In this document: positions 1 to 7,294 of the stretch, piece after piece | Layout of the letters: every line of letters begins with the position of its first letter | Numbering within the stretch: the stretch's first letter is position 1 | Source: Thermodesulfovibrio sp. | GTDB taxonomy: Bacteria > Nitrospirota > Thermodesulfovibrionia > Thermodesulfovibrionales > Thermodesulfovibrionaceae | Direction of reading: 5' to 3' | Length of the DNA stretch: 31,008 nt | Assembly (NCBI GenBank): GCA_026415995.1 | Contig: JAOAGB010000062.1 | Location: 1-31,008 of the forward strand | The notes under the pieces: model-generated | Seen by the model: the letters and a program-made list of their open reading frames with translations, nothing else | What the model was told of the DNA's origin: nothing | Database searches by the model: none | Translations under genes and position numbers: made by a program

Positions 1-1341
1 CTTACAGGCATAGAAATTTTTAAACTTTTACCAAAAACAAACTGTAAAAAATGCGGTTTTCCTACATGCCTTGCCTTTGCAATGAAAGTTGCACAAGGAC
101 AGGCTCAGATTGAGCAATGCCCTGATGTATCAGAAGAAGTAAAGATAAAGCTAAAAGAAGCCTCTACTCCCCCAATAAGAGGAGTAGAATTTGGTCCTGA
201 AAATCAAAAAATAAAAGTAGGAGACGAAACTGTTCTTTTTAGGCATGAAAAGAAATTTAACAATCCTACAGTTTTAGCCCTTGAAATAGGAGATAACGAT
301 AGAGATTTAGAATTTAAGATAGATGAAATTTTAAACTCTCCAATTGAAAGAGTTGGGCAAATCATTAAATTTGACGCAATATTCTTAAAAAATGACTCGG
401 AAAATGCTGAAACTTTTATTAATGCATTAAATGTAGTCAGGACAAAAGCTAAAGAAATATCTCTAATTCTCGGAATAACAAATCCTGAGATTGCTCAATC
501 CGTTCTGGTGCATATTAAAAATAATAGACCAATTCTCTGTGGAGCAAGGGAAGACAATATTTTAGATATGGTAGAAGTGGCAAAAAATTTTAATTTGCCT
601 CTGGTAATAAGTGCAAAGGGGGTAGAAAATATAATACCCCTTGTGGAAATTGCACGTTCAAAAGGATTAGAAGACTTAATAATTGATACTCAACCCAACA
701 ATGTAGGCGAGCTTTTAAGAGATAATACCATCATAAGAAGAGCGGCACTTAAAAAAGGATTAAGAGCATTAGGATATCCCATCCTCACCTTTACAAAAAA
801 AAGTGACGATTTTTATGAAACGATTATGGCATCTACAGCAATTCTAAAATATTCTTCCATTGTAATTCTGAGCAGCATTCCAAAATGGAAAAACCTTGTG
901 CTTTTCACATTAAAACAAAACATTTATTCCGACCCACAAGTTCCTATGCAGGTAAAACAAGATATATATAAGATTGGTGAGCCTAATGGTAATAGTCCGA
1001 TAATTGTTACAACCAATTTTGCACTAACCTATTTTTTAGTTAAAGGCGAAATTGAAAATAGTAAAATTCCAGCATGGCTTGCCATAATGGATTGTGATGG
1101 ATTGAGTGTTTTAACAGCGTGGGCAGCAGGCAAATTCTCTGCAAGTAAGATTGCTCAATTTATAAAAGAAAGTGGAATAGAGGAAAAACTTAATCATAGA
1201 GAACTTATTATTCCCGGATACGTTGCCATGCTTAAAGGAGCAATAGAGGATAAACTTCCTGGTTGGAAGGTTATTATAGGTACAAAAGAGGCAAGCGGAA
1301 TCCCAGCTTTTTTGAGAAACTATGTAAGGAGTAAAGAGTGA
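1..1341 (+). CDS. acsC: Corrinoid/iron-sulfur protein large (gamma) subunit, 5' partial
   Basis: Large subunit of the corrinoid iron-sulfur protein, which carries the methyl group from methyltetrahydrofolate to acetyl-CoA synthase in the Wood-Ljungdahl pathway (cytoplasmic). The reading frame is open from base 1, before the first ATG at 82. Those 27 codons encode the N-terminal 4Fe-4S motif, Cys at codons 15, 18 and 23 followed by a fourth Cys at 'IEQC', as in known AcsC proteins. Family members begin with a few residues before 'LTG', so only about two codons are missing. The middle has the TIM-barrel-like methyltransferase fold sequence and the C-terminal third ('TTNFALTYFLV', 'LAIMDCDGLSVLTAW') matches the corrinoid-binding domain. 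The stop overlaps the GTG start of acsB by 3-4 nt, so the two are cotranscribed and probably translationally coupled. Upstream pathway genes probably lie outside the window. Confidence 0.95.
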   Translation, partial: LTGIEIFKLLPKTNCKKCGFPTCLAFAMKVAQGQAQIEQCPDVSEEVKIKLKEASTPPIRGVEFGPENQKIKVGDETVLFRHEKKFNNPTVLALEIGDNDRDLEFKIDEILNSPIERVGQIIKFDAIFLKNDSENAETFINALNVVRTKAKEISLILGITNPEIAQSVLVHIKNNRPILCGAREDNILDMVEVAKNFNLPLVISAKGVENIIPLVEIARSKGLEDLIIDTQPNNVGELLRDNTIIRRAALKKGLRALGYPILTFTKKSDDFYETIMASTAILKYSSIVILSSIPKWKNLVLFTLKQNIYSDPQVPMQVKQDIYKIGEPNGNSPIIVTTNFALTYFLVKGEIENSKIPAWLAIMDCDGLSVLTAWAAGKFSASKIAQFIKESGIEEKLNHRELIIPGYVAMLKGAIEDKLPGWKVIIGTKEASGIPAFLRNYVRSKE

Positions 1342-3521
1342 TAGAGTATTTAGTTACCTCGACAAAAAGGGTATCTGAAGATTTATTAAACGAAATAGAG
1401 CAAATTTTAGATAAAACAGTTGATGAAAAAGGTGAGTTCCTATCTGTAGAATTTCCAGATACTGCCTATGGATTACCATTAATTTACGCTCTTGAAGGTG
1501 AAAAAATAACCACCTTAAGAGAATTAAAAAATTTCTTTGATATCATAAAAAATAGGCTTTTCCAATCTATTGATGCTATAAGTTTAGCCCTTAACTATCT
1601 ATATCTCTCGGAGATTTATTTAAGTTTATTGCAATTAAAGGAGCCTTCGGTTTTGGTTCAAGATGACAGGAAGAAGAGCCAAGCCGAACAAATTAAAGAA
1701 GCTCCTATTTATTATGGTTTTCTTGGAGATACAATTCAAAGAACGCTTGGAGTTCAGCTTGTTGACGGCAGAATCCCAGCAGTGGCAGTATTACTTGGAA
1801 GTATTGAAATAGAAAAGCTTTTACCTATAGTTAAAGAGCTTCAGGAGAAAAAAATCCTTACCTTCTTAATCGGATCTGTTGCAGAAAATTTTCTCAAAAC
1901 AGATGAAAGATACGGTTTTGAAGCTTATATAGTTCCAGTGGGAACAAATATAGAACAGACAGTATTTGTGATTGATTGGGCGGTAAGAGCTTCACTTATA
2001 TTTGGTGGACAAACTGCGGGTGATAAAGAATCGATTATTAATTATGTGAGAAAAAGAGTTAATGCCTTTGCCATTGCCTTTGGTAGTCTAAATGAAAAAG
2101 CATTGGGTATTGCCCTTGGTGCAGCAGTCTTGGCAATTCCTGTTATAACTGACCAGAGTCTTCCAGATATTTCAATACCCGAAATAGCTGAATATCCGCT
2201 TGTTAGATCAGAGCCAGATTACACCAAGATTGTCAAAAAAGCAATGGATACAAGAGGATTAAAAATAGTAGTTGAAAAGCCACCAATTCCAGTCGCCTAT
2301 GGACCAGCCTTTGAAGGAGAAAGAGTAAGAAAAGAAGATACTTTTATAGAGTTTGGAGGTCAGAAAACTCCTGCTTTTGAGTGGGTAAGGATGAAGGAGG
2401 CAGAAGAAATTGAAGATGAAAAAGTTGAAATAATCGGTACAGATTCAGAGGTTAGATATGAGCAGGGTGGGAAAATGCCACTCGGAATAGTTGTGAACGT
2501 GGCAGGTAAAAAGATGCAGAAAGATTTTGAACCTGTAATTGAGCGGCAGATTCATACATTTATAAATGAAGCAGAGGGGCTTTGGCATATAGGTCAGAGA
2601 GATATAAATTGGATAAGAATCAGTAAGAAGGCAAAAGAGGCAGGTATTAAACTTAAACATCTTGGCTTGATAATAATGACTATGACAAAAGCAAGATTCC
2701 GTAGTATTGTTGATAAAGTTGAAGTTTTGCTTTATGTTGATGAAAAAGAAGTTTTAGCTCTTCGCGAGGATGCAAGGAAAGAATATAGGCAAAGAGATTT
2801 AAGACTTGCACGCCTAATAGATGAGGAAGTCGGAGAGTTTTACTCTTGCCTTCTTTGTCAAAGCTTTGCACCTAAACACGTTTGTGTAATAACACCTGAA
2901 CGCCCAGGACTATGTGGAGCCTTTACATGGCTTGATGCAAAAGCTGCCTATGAAATTGAACCAACAGGTGGAAATCAACCTGTACAAAAAGGTGAAATTA
3001 TTAATCCAGTTTATGGAAGATATAGCGGAGTGGATGAATATGTAAAAAAACATTCTGGTGGTGAAGTAGAAAGCATAAATCTCTACTCAATTATGGAAAA
3101 TCCGATGACCTCATGTGGCTGCTTTGAGTGTATTGTGGCGATAGTTCCTGAAGCAAATGGTGTTATGATTGTAAATCGTGGATACTCTGGGATGACACCT
3201 ATAGGAATGAAATTTTCCACTATTGCGGGAATGATAGGCGGAGGAGTGCAAACCCCTGGATTTATGGGTGTTGGATTAAATTACATTAGCTCGAGGAAGT
3301 TTCTTAAAGGTGACGGTGGTATACGTAGAATTGTATGGATGCCAAAGGAACTTAAAGACAGAGTTAGAGAATCATTAGGGAAAAGGGCAGAAGAAGAGGG
3401 AATACCAGATCTTTTAGATAAAATTGCCGATGAAACAATATGTGAAGACATAGAGTGTCTTCTTGAATTCCTAACTAAAGTAGGCCATCCAGTTTTAGAT
3501 ATGGAGCCAATTATAAAATAA
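1338..3521 (+). CDS. acsB: Acetyl-CoA synthase (CO dehydrogenase/ACS alpha subunit)
   Basis: Makes acetyl-CoA from a methyl group (delivered by the corrinoid protein), CO and coenzyme A at the nickel-containing A cluster. The 727-residue length matches bacterial AcsB (about 729 in Moorella). The cluster ligands are all present with the family spacing: Cys504, Cys507, Cys516 and Cys526 bind the cubane, and Cys593-Gly594-Cys595 is the CGC motif that holds the two nickel atoms. Start is GTG at 1338, overlapping the acsC TGA, with the Shine-Dalgarno sequence AAGGAG at 1327-1332. Intact acsC-acsB supports a functional carbonyl branch, used either for CO2 fixation or acetate/CO oxidation; the sequence does not tell which. 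No terminator is visible before the convergent tRNA gene. Confidence 0.97.
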   Translation: MIEYLVTSTKRVSEDLLNEIEQILDKTVDEKGEFLSVEFPDTAYGLPLIYALEGEKITTLRELKNFFDIIKNRLFQSIDAISLALNYLYLSEIYLSLLQLKEPSVLVQDDRKKSQAEQIKEAPIYYGFLGDTIQRTLGVQLVDGRIPAVAVLLGSIEIEKLLPIVKELQEKKILTFLIGSVAENFLKTDERYGFEAYIVPVGTNIEQTVFVIDWAVRASLIFGGQTAGDKESIINYVRKRVNAFAIAFGSLNEKALGIALGAAVLAIPVITDQSLPDISIPEIAEYPLVRSEPDYTKIVKKAMDTRGLKIVVEKPPIPVAYGPAFEGERVRKEDTFIEFGGQKTPAFEWVRMKEAEEIEDEKVEIIGTDSEVRYEQGGKMPLGIVVNVAGKKMQKDFEPVIERQIHTFINEAEGLWHIGQRDINWIRISKKAKEAGIKLKHLGLIIMTMTKARFRSIVDKVEVLLYVDEKEVLALREDARKEYRQRDLRLARLIDEEVGEFYSCLLCQSFAPKHVCVITPERPGLCGAFTWLDAKAAYEIEPTGGNQPVQKGEIINPVYGRYSGVDEYVKKHSGGEVESINLYSIMENPMTSCGCFECIVAIVPEANGVMIVNRGYSGMTPIGMKFSTIAGMIGGGVQTPGFMGVGLNYISSRKFLKGDGGIRRIVWMPKELKDRVRESLGKRAEEEGIPDLLDKIADETICEDIECLLEFLTKVGHPVLDMEPIIK

Positions 3522-3524
3522 AAA

Positions 3525-3598
3525 TGGCGGCGAAGGGAGTCGAACCCCTGACACGACGGATATGAGCCGTCTGCTCTGACCAACTGAGCTACGCCGCC
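3525..3598 (-). tRNA. tRNA-Met (CAU), elongator type
   Basis: Full cloverleaf on the minus strand: 7-bp acceptor stem GGCGGCG/CGCCGCC, D arm GCTC...GAGC, anticodon stem GACGG/CCGTC with loop CTCATAT (anticodon CAT), variable loop GTGTC, T arm with loop TTCGACT, and discriminator A. CCA is not encoded (TTT follows). A CAU anticodon could also be tRNA-Ile2 (lysidine-modified) or initiator; the Watson-Crick 1-72 G-C pair and the general sequence fit elongator Met best. The gene faces the 3' end of acsB, 3 nt away. Confidence 0.93.
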
Positions 3599-3607
3599 TA
3601 ACATAAT

Positions 3608-3637
3608 AATATAGCAAAATATTATTTTTTATGGCAA
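3608..3637 (-). promoter_or_regulatory. Promoter of the tRNA-Met gene
   Basis: On the minus strand, TTGCCA (3632-3637; 5 of 6 to the -35 consensus), an 18-nt spacer, then TATATT (3608-3613) preceded by TGC, an extended -10. Expected transcription start is about 3-5 nt before tRNA position 1, as is usual for tRNA genes. It is divergent from the promoter of the gene at 3692. Confidence 0.6.
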
Positions 3638-3655
3638 ATTGGAGTATAAAAATTT

Positions 3656-3686
3656 TTGAAAAATTTTTCTTTAGTTTTGATATAAT
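3656..3686 (+). promoter_or_regulatory. Extended -10 promoter, probably giving a leaderless mRNA
   Basis: TTGAAA (3656-3661), 19-nt spacer, and a perfect extended -10, TGATATAAT, with TATAAT at 3681-3686. Only 5 nt separate the -10 box from the ATG at 3692, so transcription should begin at or within 1-2 nt of the start codon. There is no Shine-Dalgarno sequence. Confidence 0.65.
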
Positions 3687-3691
3687 TAAGC

Positions 3692-4777
3692 ATGCAATTT
3701 TTTAATATAAAAAAATTAAGCGAACTTATTGATATTTCACAGGATTTAATTAATACCTTTAAAGAATCTTTATTAAAATCAACTGCTATGGTTAAATCAG
3801 AAATATTATCTAATCCAAAGTTATATTATTTGATTGGCAACAACTCCATAAAATTTTTAGAAGATATGCTTGATAATGAATCGCGAATAATACTGCATTC
3901 CATGGAAGCGGATAGCTTCAATTTTCTTAATAAGAATTTATCTCGTTTATATAGTATTTGTATAAAAAGAGGATTTCAAGAAGAATTATTTAAAATAGAA
4001 TTTATCTCTTGGAACGTATCTCTACCTGCTAACATGATAAGATATGGGGAGGAAATAAAAAAATTATATTCTTTCATATATAGCAATTTTAGTAAAATTT
4101 TATCCCATATTGATTTAATGCCATCTAAGTATTCTCTCCCAGAAGAATATGATGATTTTATAAGAAATTTTATTGCAAGGCTTTTTGAAGGAGATTTTAC
4201 AGAAGCAGAAATTTTAATAAAAACTTTTTTAGTAGATGAAGAAAATAAAGAAAAAGTTTATACTCATATCTTTTATCCATCGATATATAACATTAAAAAT
4301 CTTTATGAAACTGGTTTTTTTGATGAAGCAGAATCAAACATGGCATTTTCTGTTCTAAATAAAACGCTTTCTTCTATTTATGTAGAAAAGAATATTGAAA
4401 AACGCATAAAAAGTTTCTCAATTTATGTGCCTACAGAAAACATAATAGGAGAGAAAATTATTAATTTTTACCATCGTATTGAAGCCCAAATATTTTCAGA
4501 TATATTATCTTGGTATGGTATAGACAGTTTAACATTAAACGCAAAAGAAATAGTTAACCAAAATTTTCAATATGAACCATGCTTTGTAATTTTCTGGGGG
4601 GTGTCACCTTTCAATTTAAATAACTTTAGAAATTTTGCAGAAATGGTAAGAGCTAAATCTTCCAATTGCAGAATAATTATCTTTGCAGAAGACTTAGAGA
4701 ATGTAAAAAATTTAAGTAATTATGGAGATTTAGTTTTTAATATAAATGAAGCTTTGGAGGTAATAAAAAATGCTTGA
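3692..4777 (+). CDS. Putative sensor with degenerate cobalamin-binding-like C-terminal half
   Basis: 361 residues, no signal peptide or membrane segment. I do not recognise the N-terminal ~160 residues, which look helical. Residues about 165-235 ('LFEGDFTEAEILIKTFL', 'YTHIFYPSIYNIKNLYETG') resemble the helical cap domain of methionine-synthase/CarH-type cobalamin-binding modules. The remainder resembles the Rossmann-like B12-binding domain ('GEKIINFYHRIEAQIFSDIL', alternating strand/helix pattern to the C-terminus). The cobalt-ligand motif DxHxxG and the Trp and Glu-His pair of the cap are absent, so cobalamin binding is doubtful; a heme or other ligand, or a purely protein-protein role, is possible. 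The stop overlaps the start of the PAS/GGDEF gene by 8 nt, which implies one signalling unit. The start at 3692 has no Shine-Dalgarno sequence but sits just after a strong -10 box. Fold assignment is by eye and moderate. Confidence 0.6.
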   Translation: MQFFNIKKLSELIDISQDLINTFKESLLKSTAMVKSEILSNPKLYYLIGNNSIKFLEDMLDNESRIILHSMEADSFNFLNKNLSRLYSICIKRGFQEELFKIEFISWNVSLPANMIRYGEEIKKLYSFIYSNFSKILSHIDLMPSKYSLPEEYDDFIRNFIARLFEGDFTEAEILIKTFLVDEENKEKVYTHIFYPSIYNIKNLYETGFFDEAESNMAFSVLNKTLSSIYVEKNIEKRIKSFSIYVPTENIIGEKIINFYHRIEAQIFSDILSWYGIDSLTLNAKEIVNQNFQYEPCFVIFWGVSPFNLNNFRNFAEMVRAKSSNCRIIIFAEDLENVKNLSNYGDLVFNINEALEVIKNA

Positions 4778-5741
4778 AAAATATGTAAGAAAACTTTTTG
4801 AAAAGGGTGAGTCCATAGAGGATAAAAAAATTTATGAGGATATAAAAAATCTCCTTCAAGCTAATTTTAATTTCATTATCAATTATATGGAAAACTTAGG
4901 TAATATAGTTTTTTTTATTACAGACAGAGATTTGATTATAAAATACGCAAACAAGACTTTTCTAAGACTGGTCAATTTAGATAATGCCGTAGATAAGAGT
5001 TTAAAAGTTTTTTTGCCTCCATATATAAAATATTTACCAACGCCAGAAAATGAAAAAAATGAAAAGGTTTTACTTCATCTTAAATGTAGAAAACCTGATA
5101 TAAATATATCTCTTGAAGGTTATGTATTAGCAAGTAATAATCTATTGATATTCTTTCTCGAAAGAAGAGGATTTATTTATCATGAATTATTTGAAAAAAT
5201 TTCTGATTTAAACAATGAAATAGCGAAACTGACAAGAGAAAGCCAGAAAAAAGATGTTCTTATTGAAAATTTAAAAAATGAACTAAAGGAAACCTTAAGA
5301 AAAGATTTGGTTACAGAAGTTTTTAATAGATTATATCTCAAAGAAGCATTAGACCGAGAAATAGGAAAGAATAGAAGATATAAAATACCTTTAAGCCTTG
5401 TCTTAGTAGATATTGATAATTTTAAATTGATAAACCAAAATTATGGTAGAACAACAGGCGATAAAATCCTTAGACAATTCGGCAAACTATTGATAGAAAA
5501 CACAAGAATGGTAGATATGGTATTCAGAGTTGAAGAAGATAATTTTATTTTGATGTTACCGAATACAAATATTGAAGGTGCCAATATTGTGGCTAAGAAA
5601 ATTAAAAATGTCGCCAACTCTACTCTCTTTGAAGGTAATGTTAGCATGAGCGTTAATACTGTAGCAGTAGAATGTTCTTCCGATGATACAGTGGAATCGT
5701 TGATTAATAAAGCTTATAAAGCTATGCATCCAAATATTTAA
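4770..5741 (+). CDS. PAS-GGDEF protein with degenerate active-site motif
   Basis: 323 residues, no membrane segment, so cytoplasmic. Residues ~35-130 look like a PAS domain ('NIVFFITDRDLIIKYANKTF'), ~135-180 a charged coiled coil, ~180-320 a GGDEF domain. The metal-site region D214-I-D216-N-F-K is kept, but the GG[D/E]EF signature is replaced by E255-E-D-N-F259, and the usual N-D before the GxxxGD stretch is N-Q. The inhibitory-site motif RxxD (Arg246-Asp249) is kept at the standard five-residue distance. It is therefore probably catalytically inactive as a diguanylate cyclase and may act as a c-di-GMP receptor. ATG at 4770 has GGAGG at 4756-4760 and overlaps the upstream cobalamin-like gene by 8 nt, so the two proteins are probably made together, with the upstream one as input module. 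Confidence 0.85.
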   Translation: MLEKYVRKLFEKGESIEDKKIYEDIKNLLQANFNFIINYMENLGNIVFFITDRDLIIKYANKTFLRLVNLDNAVDKSLKVFLPPYIKYLPTPENEKNEKVLLHLKCRKPDINISLEGYVLASNNLLIFFLERRGFIYHELFEKISDLNNEIAKLTRESQKKDVLIENLKNELKETLRKDLVTEVFNRLYLKEALDREIGKNRRYKIPLSLVLVDIDNFKLINQNYGRTTGDKILRQFGKLLIENTRMVDMVFRVEEDNFILMLPNTNIEGANIVAKKIKNVANSTLFEGNVSMSVNTVAVECSSDDTVESLINKAYKAMHPNI

Positions 5742-5787
5742 TTTTTCTACCTTTATTAATCATTTTGTAAAAATTAAAACAAAAAAA

Positions 5788-5796
5788 TGATATATT
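5788..5796 (+). promoter_or_regulatory. Possible extended -10 promoter before the NifU-like gene
   Basis: TGATATATT, an extended -10 (TATATT at 5791-5796), lies 40 nt before the NifU-like start. The best -35 (TTGTAA at 5765-5770) is 20 nt away, too far to be convincing. AT-rich context makes chance matches common. Confidence 0.35.
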
Positions 5797-5835
5797 AAAA
5801 TTATTAAAACTTAAAATTTATGGGGGTAACTTTCT

Positions 5836-6060
5836 ATGATTGACAGGGTTAAGGTTGAGCAAGTTTTAGGTAAAATTAGGGTAGGTCTTATGGCAGACGG
5901 TGGTAATATAGACCTCGTTGATATTAAGGATAATATTATTTATGTTAAACTTAAAGGTGCCTGCGGAACATGTCCAATGGCAACTCTTACTCTTAAAAAT
6001 TGGGTGGAAAAGACACTGAAAAGCGAGATTCCAGAAGTGAAAGAAGTAATCGCTGTATAA
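5836..6060 (+). CDS. NifU C-terminal-domain-like Fe-S scaffold protein
   Basis: 74-residue single-domain protein matching the C-terminal (NfuA/NifU) domain that carries or transfers 4Fe-4S clusters. The diagnostic 'GGNIDLVDI' segment and the CxxC motif (Cys43, Cys46 in 'GACGTCPMA') are present, and the length equals the bare domain. It is cytoplasmic and likely assembles clusters for Fe-S enzymes such as the Acs proteins nearby, although that link is only inferred from location. ATG at 5836 follows GGGGGT at 5822-5827. It is the first gene of a run of six same-strand genes. Confidence 0.92.
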   Translation: MIDRVKVEQVLGKIRVGLMADGGNIDLVDIKDNIIYVKLKGACGTCPMATLTLKNWVEKTLKSEIPEVKEVIAV

Positions 6061-6076
6061 TAAGCTTTATAATGAA

Positions 6077-7294
6077 ATGATAAGATTTTTAATATTTTTT
6101 TCATTGCTTTTCTCTTTATCTGAAGTCTTTGCCGAAGAAAAGATTCAGATAAAAGATATAAGATATTATGAAATTAATAATGGCATAAGAGTAATAGTAG
6201 AAACCAGCGGAACTGTTGAATTTTCAAAAGGACAACTTAAAAATCCTGAAAGACTATTCTTAGATTTAAAAAATGCTTTATTATCCAAGGAAATTAAAAA
6301 AGAAGTTTCAATAAATAGATCAATTTTAAATAGAATTCGCACAGGTCAGTTTGATTCTAATACGGTAAGAATTGTCTTTGATCTGTTAAAACCTGAATAT
6401 GAATTCAAGATTATTCAACTTGAAGACCCTTTCAGATTGGTTATAGATATTTATTCTGAGGTGATACAAAAGGGTGCACAAAAAGATATAAAAAAAGAGA
6501 TAGCAGTAGATAAAGGTTCAACAGTATATATTAAACGAAAAATAGTTATAGACCCTGGACACGGGGGCAAGGACCCTGGAGCAATAGGGCCTAATGGATT
6601 AATGGAAAAAGATGTTGTTCTTGATGTGGCACTTAAAGTTAAAGAATTAATGAAAGATAATCCAAAGTATGAAATCATCTTAACAAGAGACAAAGATATT
6701 TATATCCCTCTTAATGAGAGAACAGAAATTGCTAATAAAACTAATGCAGAACTTTTCATTTCAATCCATGCTAATGCCTCTCCCAACTCATATGCAAGAG
6801 GTATTGAAACTTATCTACTTAACTGGACAGATGATGAAGAGGCAATTAGAGTGGCTGCAAGAGAAAATGCTATTTCTGTGAAGAAGATGAAGGAACTAAA
6901 AGGAGAGCTTGGTATTATGCTTGCTTCTCTGGAAAGAGAGGCTAAAAGGGATGACTCTGTAAAGTTGGCAGGATATGTTCATAACTCCATTATTAGCAAT
7001 CTAAAAAAGTCTTTCTTAAGGAATGACAATGGAGTAAAACAGGCTCTTTTTTATGTTTTAGTAGGCGCTCAAATGCCTTCTTGTTTACTTGAAATTTCAT
7101 ACATTAGTAATCCTGAAGAAGAAAAACTTCTTGCCGATGATTTTTATCGTTTGAAAATTGCCATGTCCATAGTTGAAGGTATAGAAAATTACTTTTCTAA
7201 ATCAGACAAAATAAAAAAGGTAAAATATACGAATAATTTCCTAATAAGGGCGGATAACAAAAAAAATAAAAAGGAAAGGCCTAAAAGGCTATAA
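6077..7294 (+). CDS. N-acetylmuramoyl-L-alanine amidase with AMIN domain
   Basis: Periplasmic zinc amidase that cuts the bond between N-acetylmuramic acid and L-alanine in peptidoglycan (AmiC/Amidase_3 family). Signal peptide at residues 1-19 ('...EVFA', cleavage before EEK). Residues ~22-125 form an AMIN domain, which targets amidases to septa or the cell wall. The catalytic domain spans ~152-375 with zinc ligands His162 (in DPGHGG), Glu177 and His231 (in SIHANA), and catalytic Glu339 (in CLLEISYISN), so it appears active. A basic tail of about 30 residues ends the protein. The ATG at 6077 is 16 nt after the NifU-like stop and has no Shine-Dalgarno sequence; no upstream in-frame start exists, and the signal peptide fixes the N-terminus. 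Confidence 0.95.
   Translation: MIRFLIFFSLLFSLSEVFAEEKIQIKDIRYYEINNGIRVIVETSGTVEFSKGQLKNPERLFLDLKNALLSKEIKKEVSINRSILNRIRTGQFDSNTVRIVFDLLKPEYEFKIIQLEDPFRLVIDIYSEVIQKGAQKDIKKEIAVDKGSTVYIKRKIVIDPGHGGKDPGAIGPNGLMEKDVVLDVALKVKELMKDNPKYEIILTRDKDIYIPLNERTEIANKTNAELFISIHANASPNSYARGIETYLLNWTDDEEAIRVAARENAISVKKMKELKGELGIMLASLEREAKRDDSVKLAGYVHNSIISNLKKSFLRNDNGVKQALFYVLVGAQMPSCLLEISYISNPEEEKLLADDFYRLKIAMSIVEGIENYFSKSDKIKKVKYTNNFLIRADNKKNKKERPKRL

Noticed and set aside
168..192. CTACTCC/GGAGTAG inverted repeat in acsC
   Set aside because: Only 7 bp, inside conserved coding sequence, with no U-tract or regulatory context.
3281..3604. Minus-strand open frame of 107 codons over acsB and the tRNA
   Set aside because: It reads through the tRNA gene; such tRNA-spanning 'GVAQLVRA' frames are known artefacts.
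6068..6079. TATAAT 3 nt before the amidase ATG, as a fourth leaderless promoter
   Set aside because: The distance is too short for a start at the ATG, and no -35 is found; the gene is more likely read from the upstream NifU-like gene.
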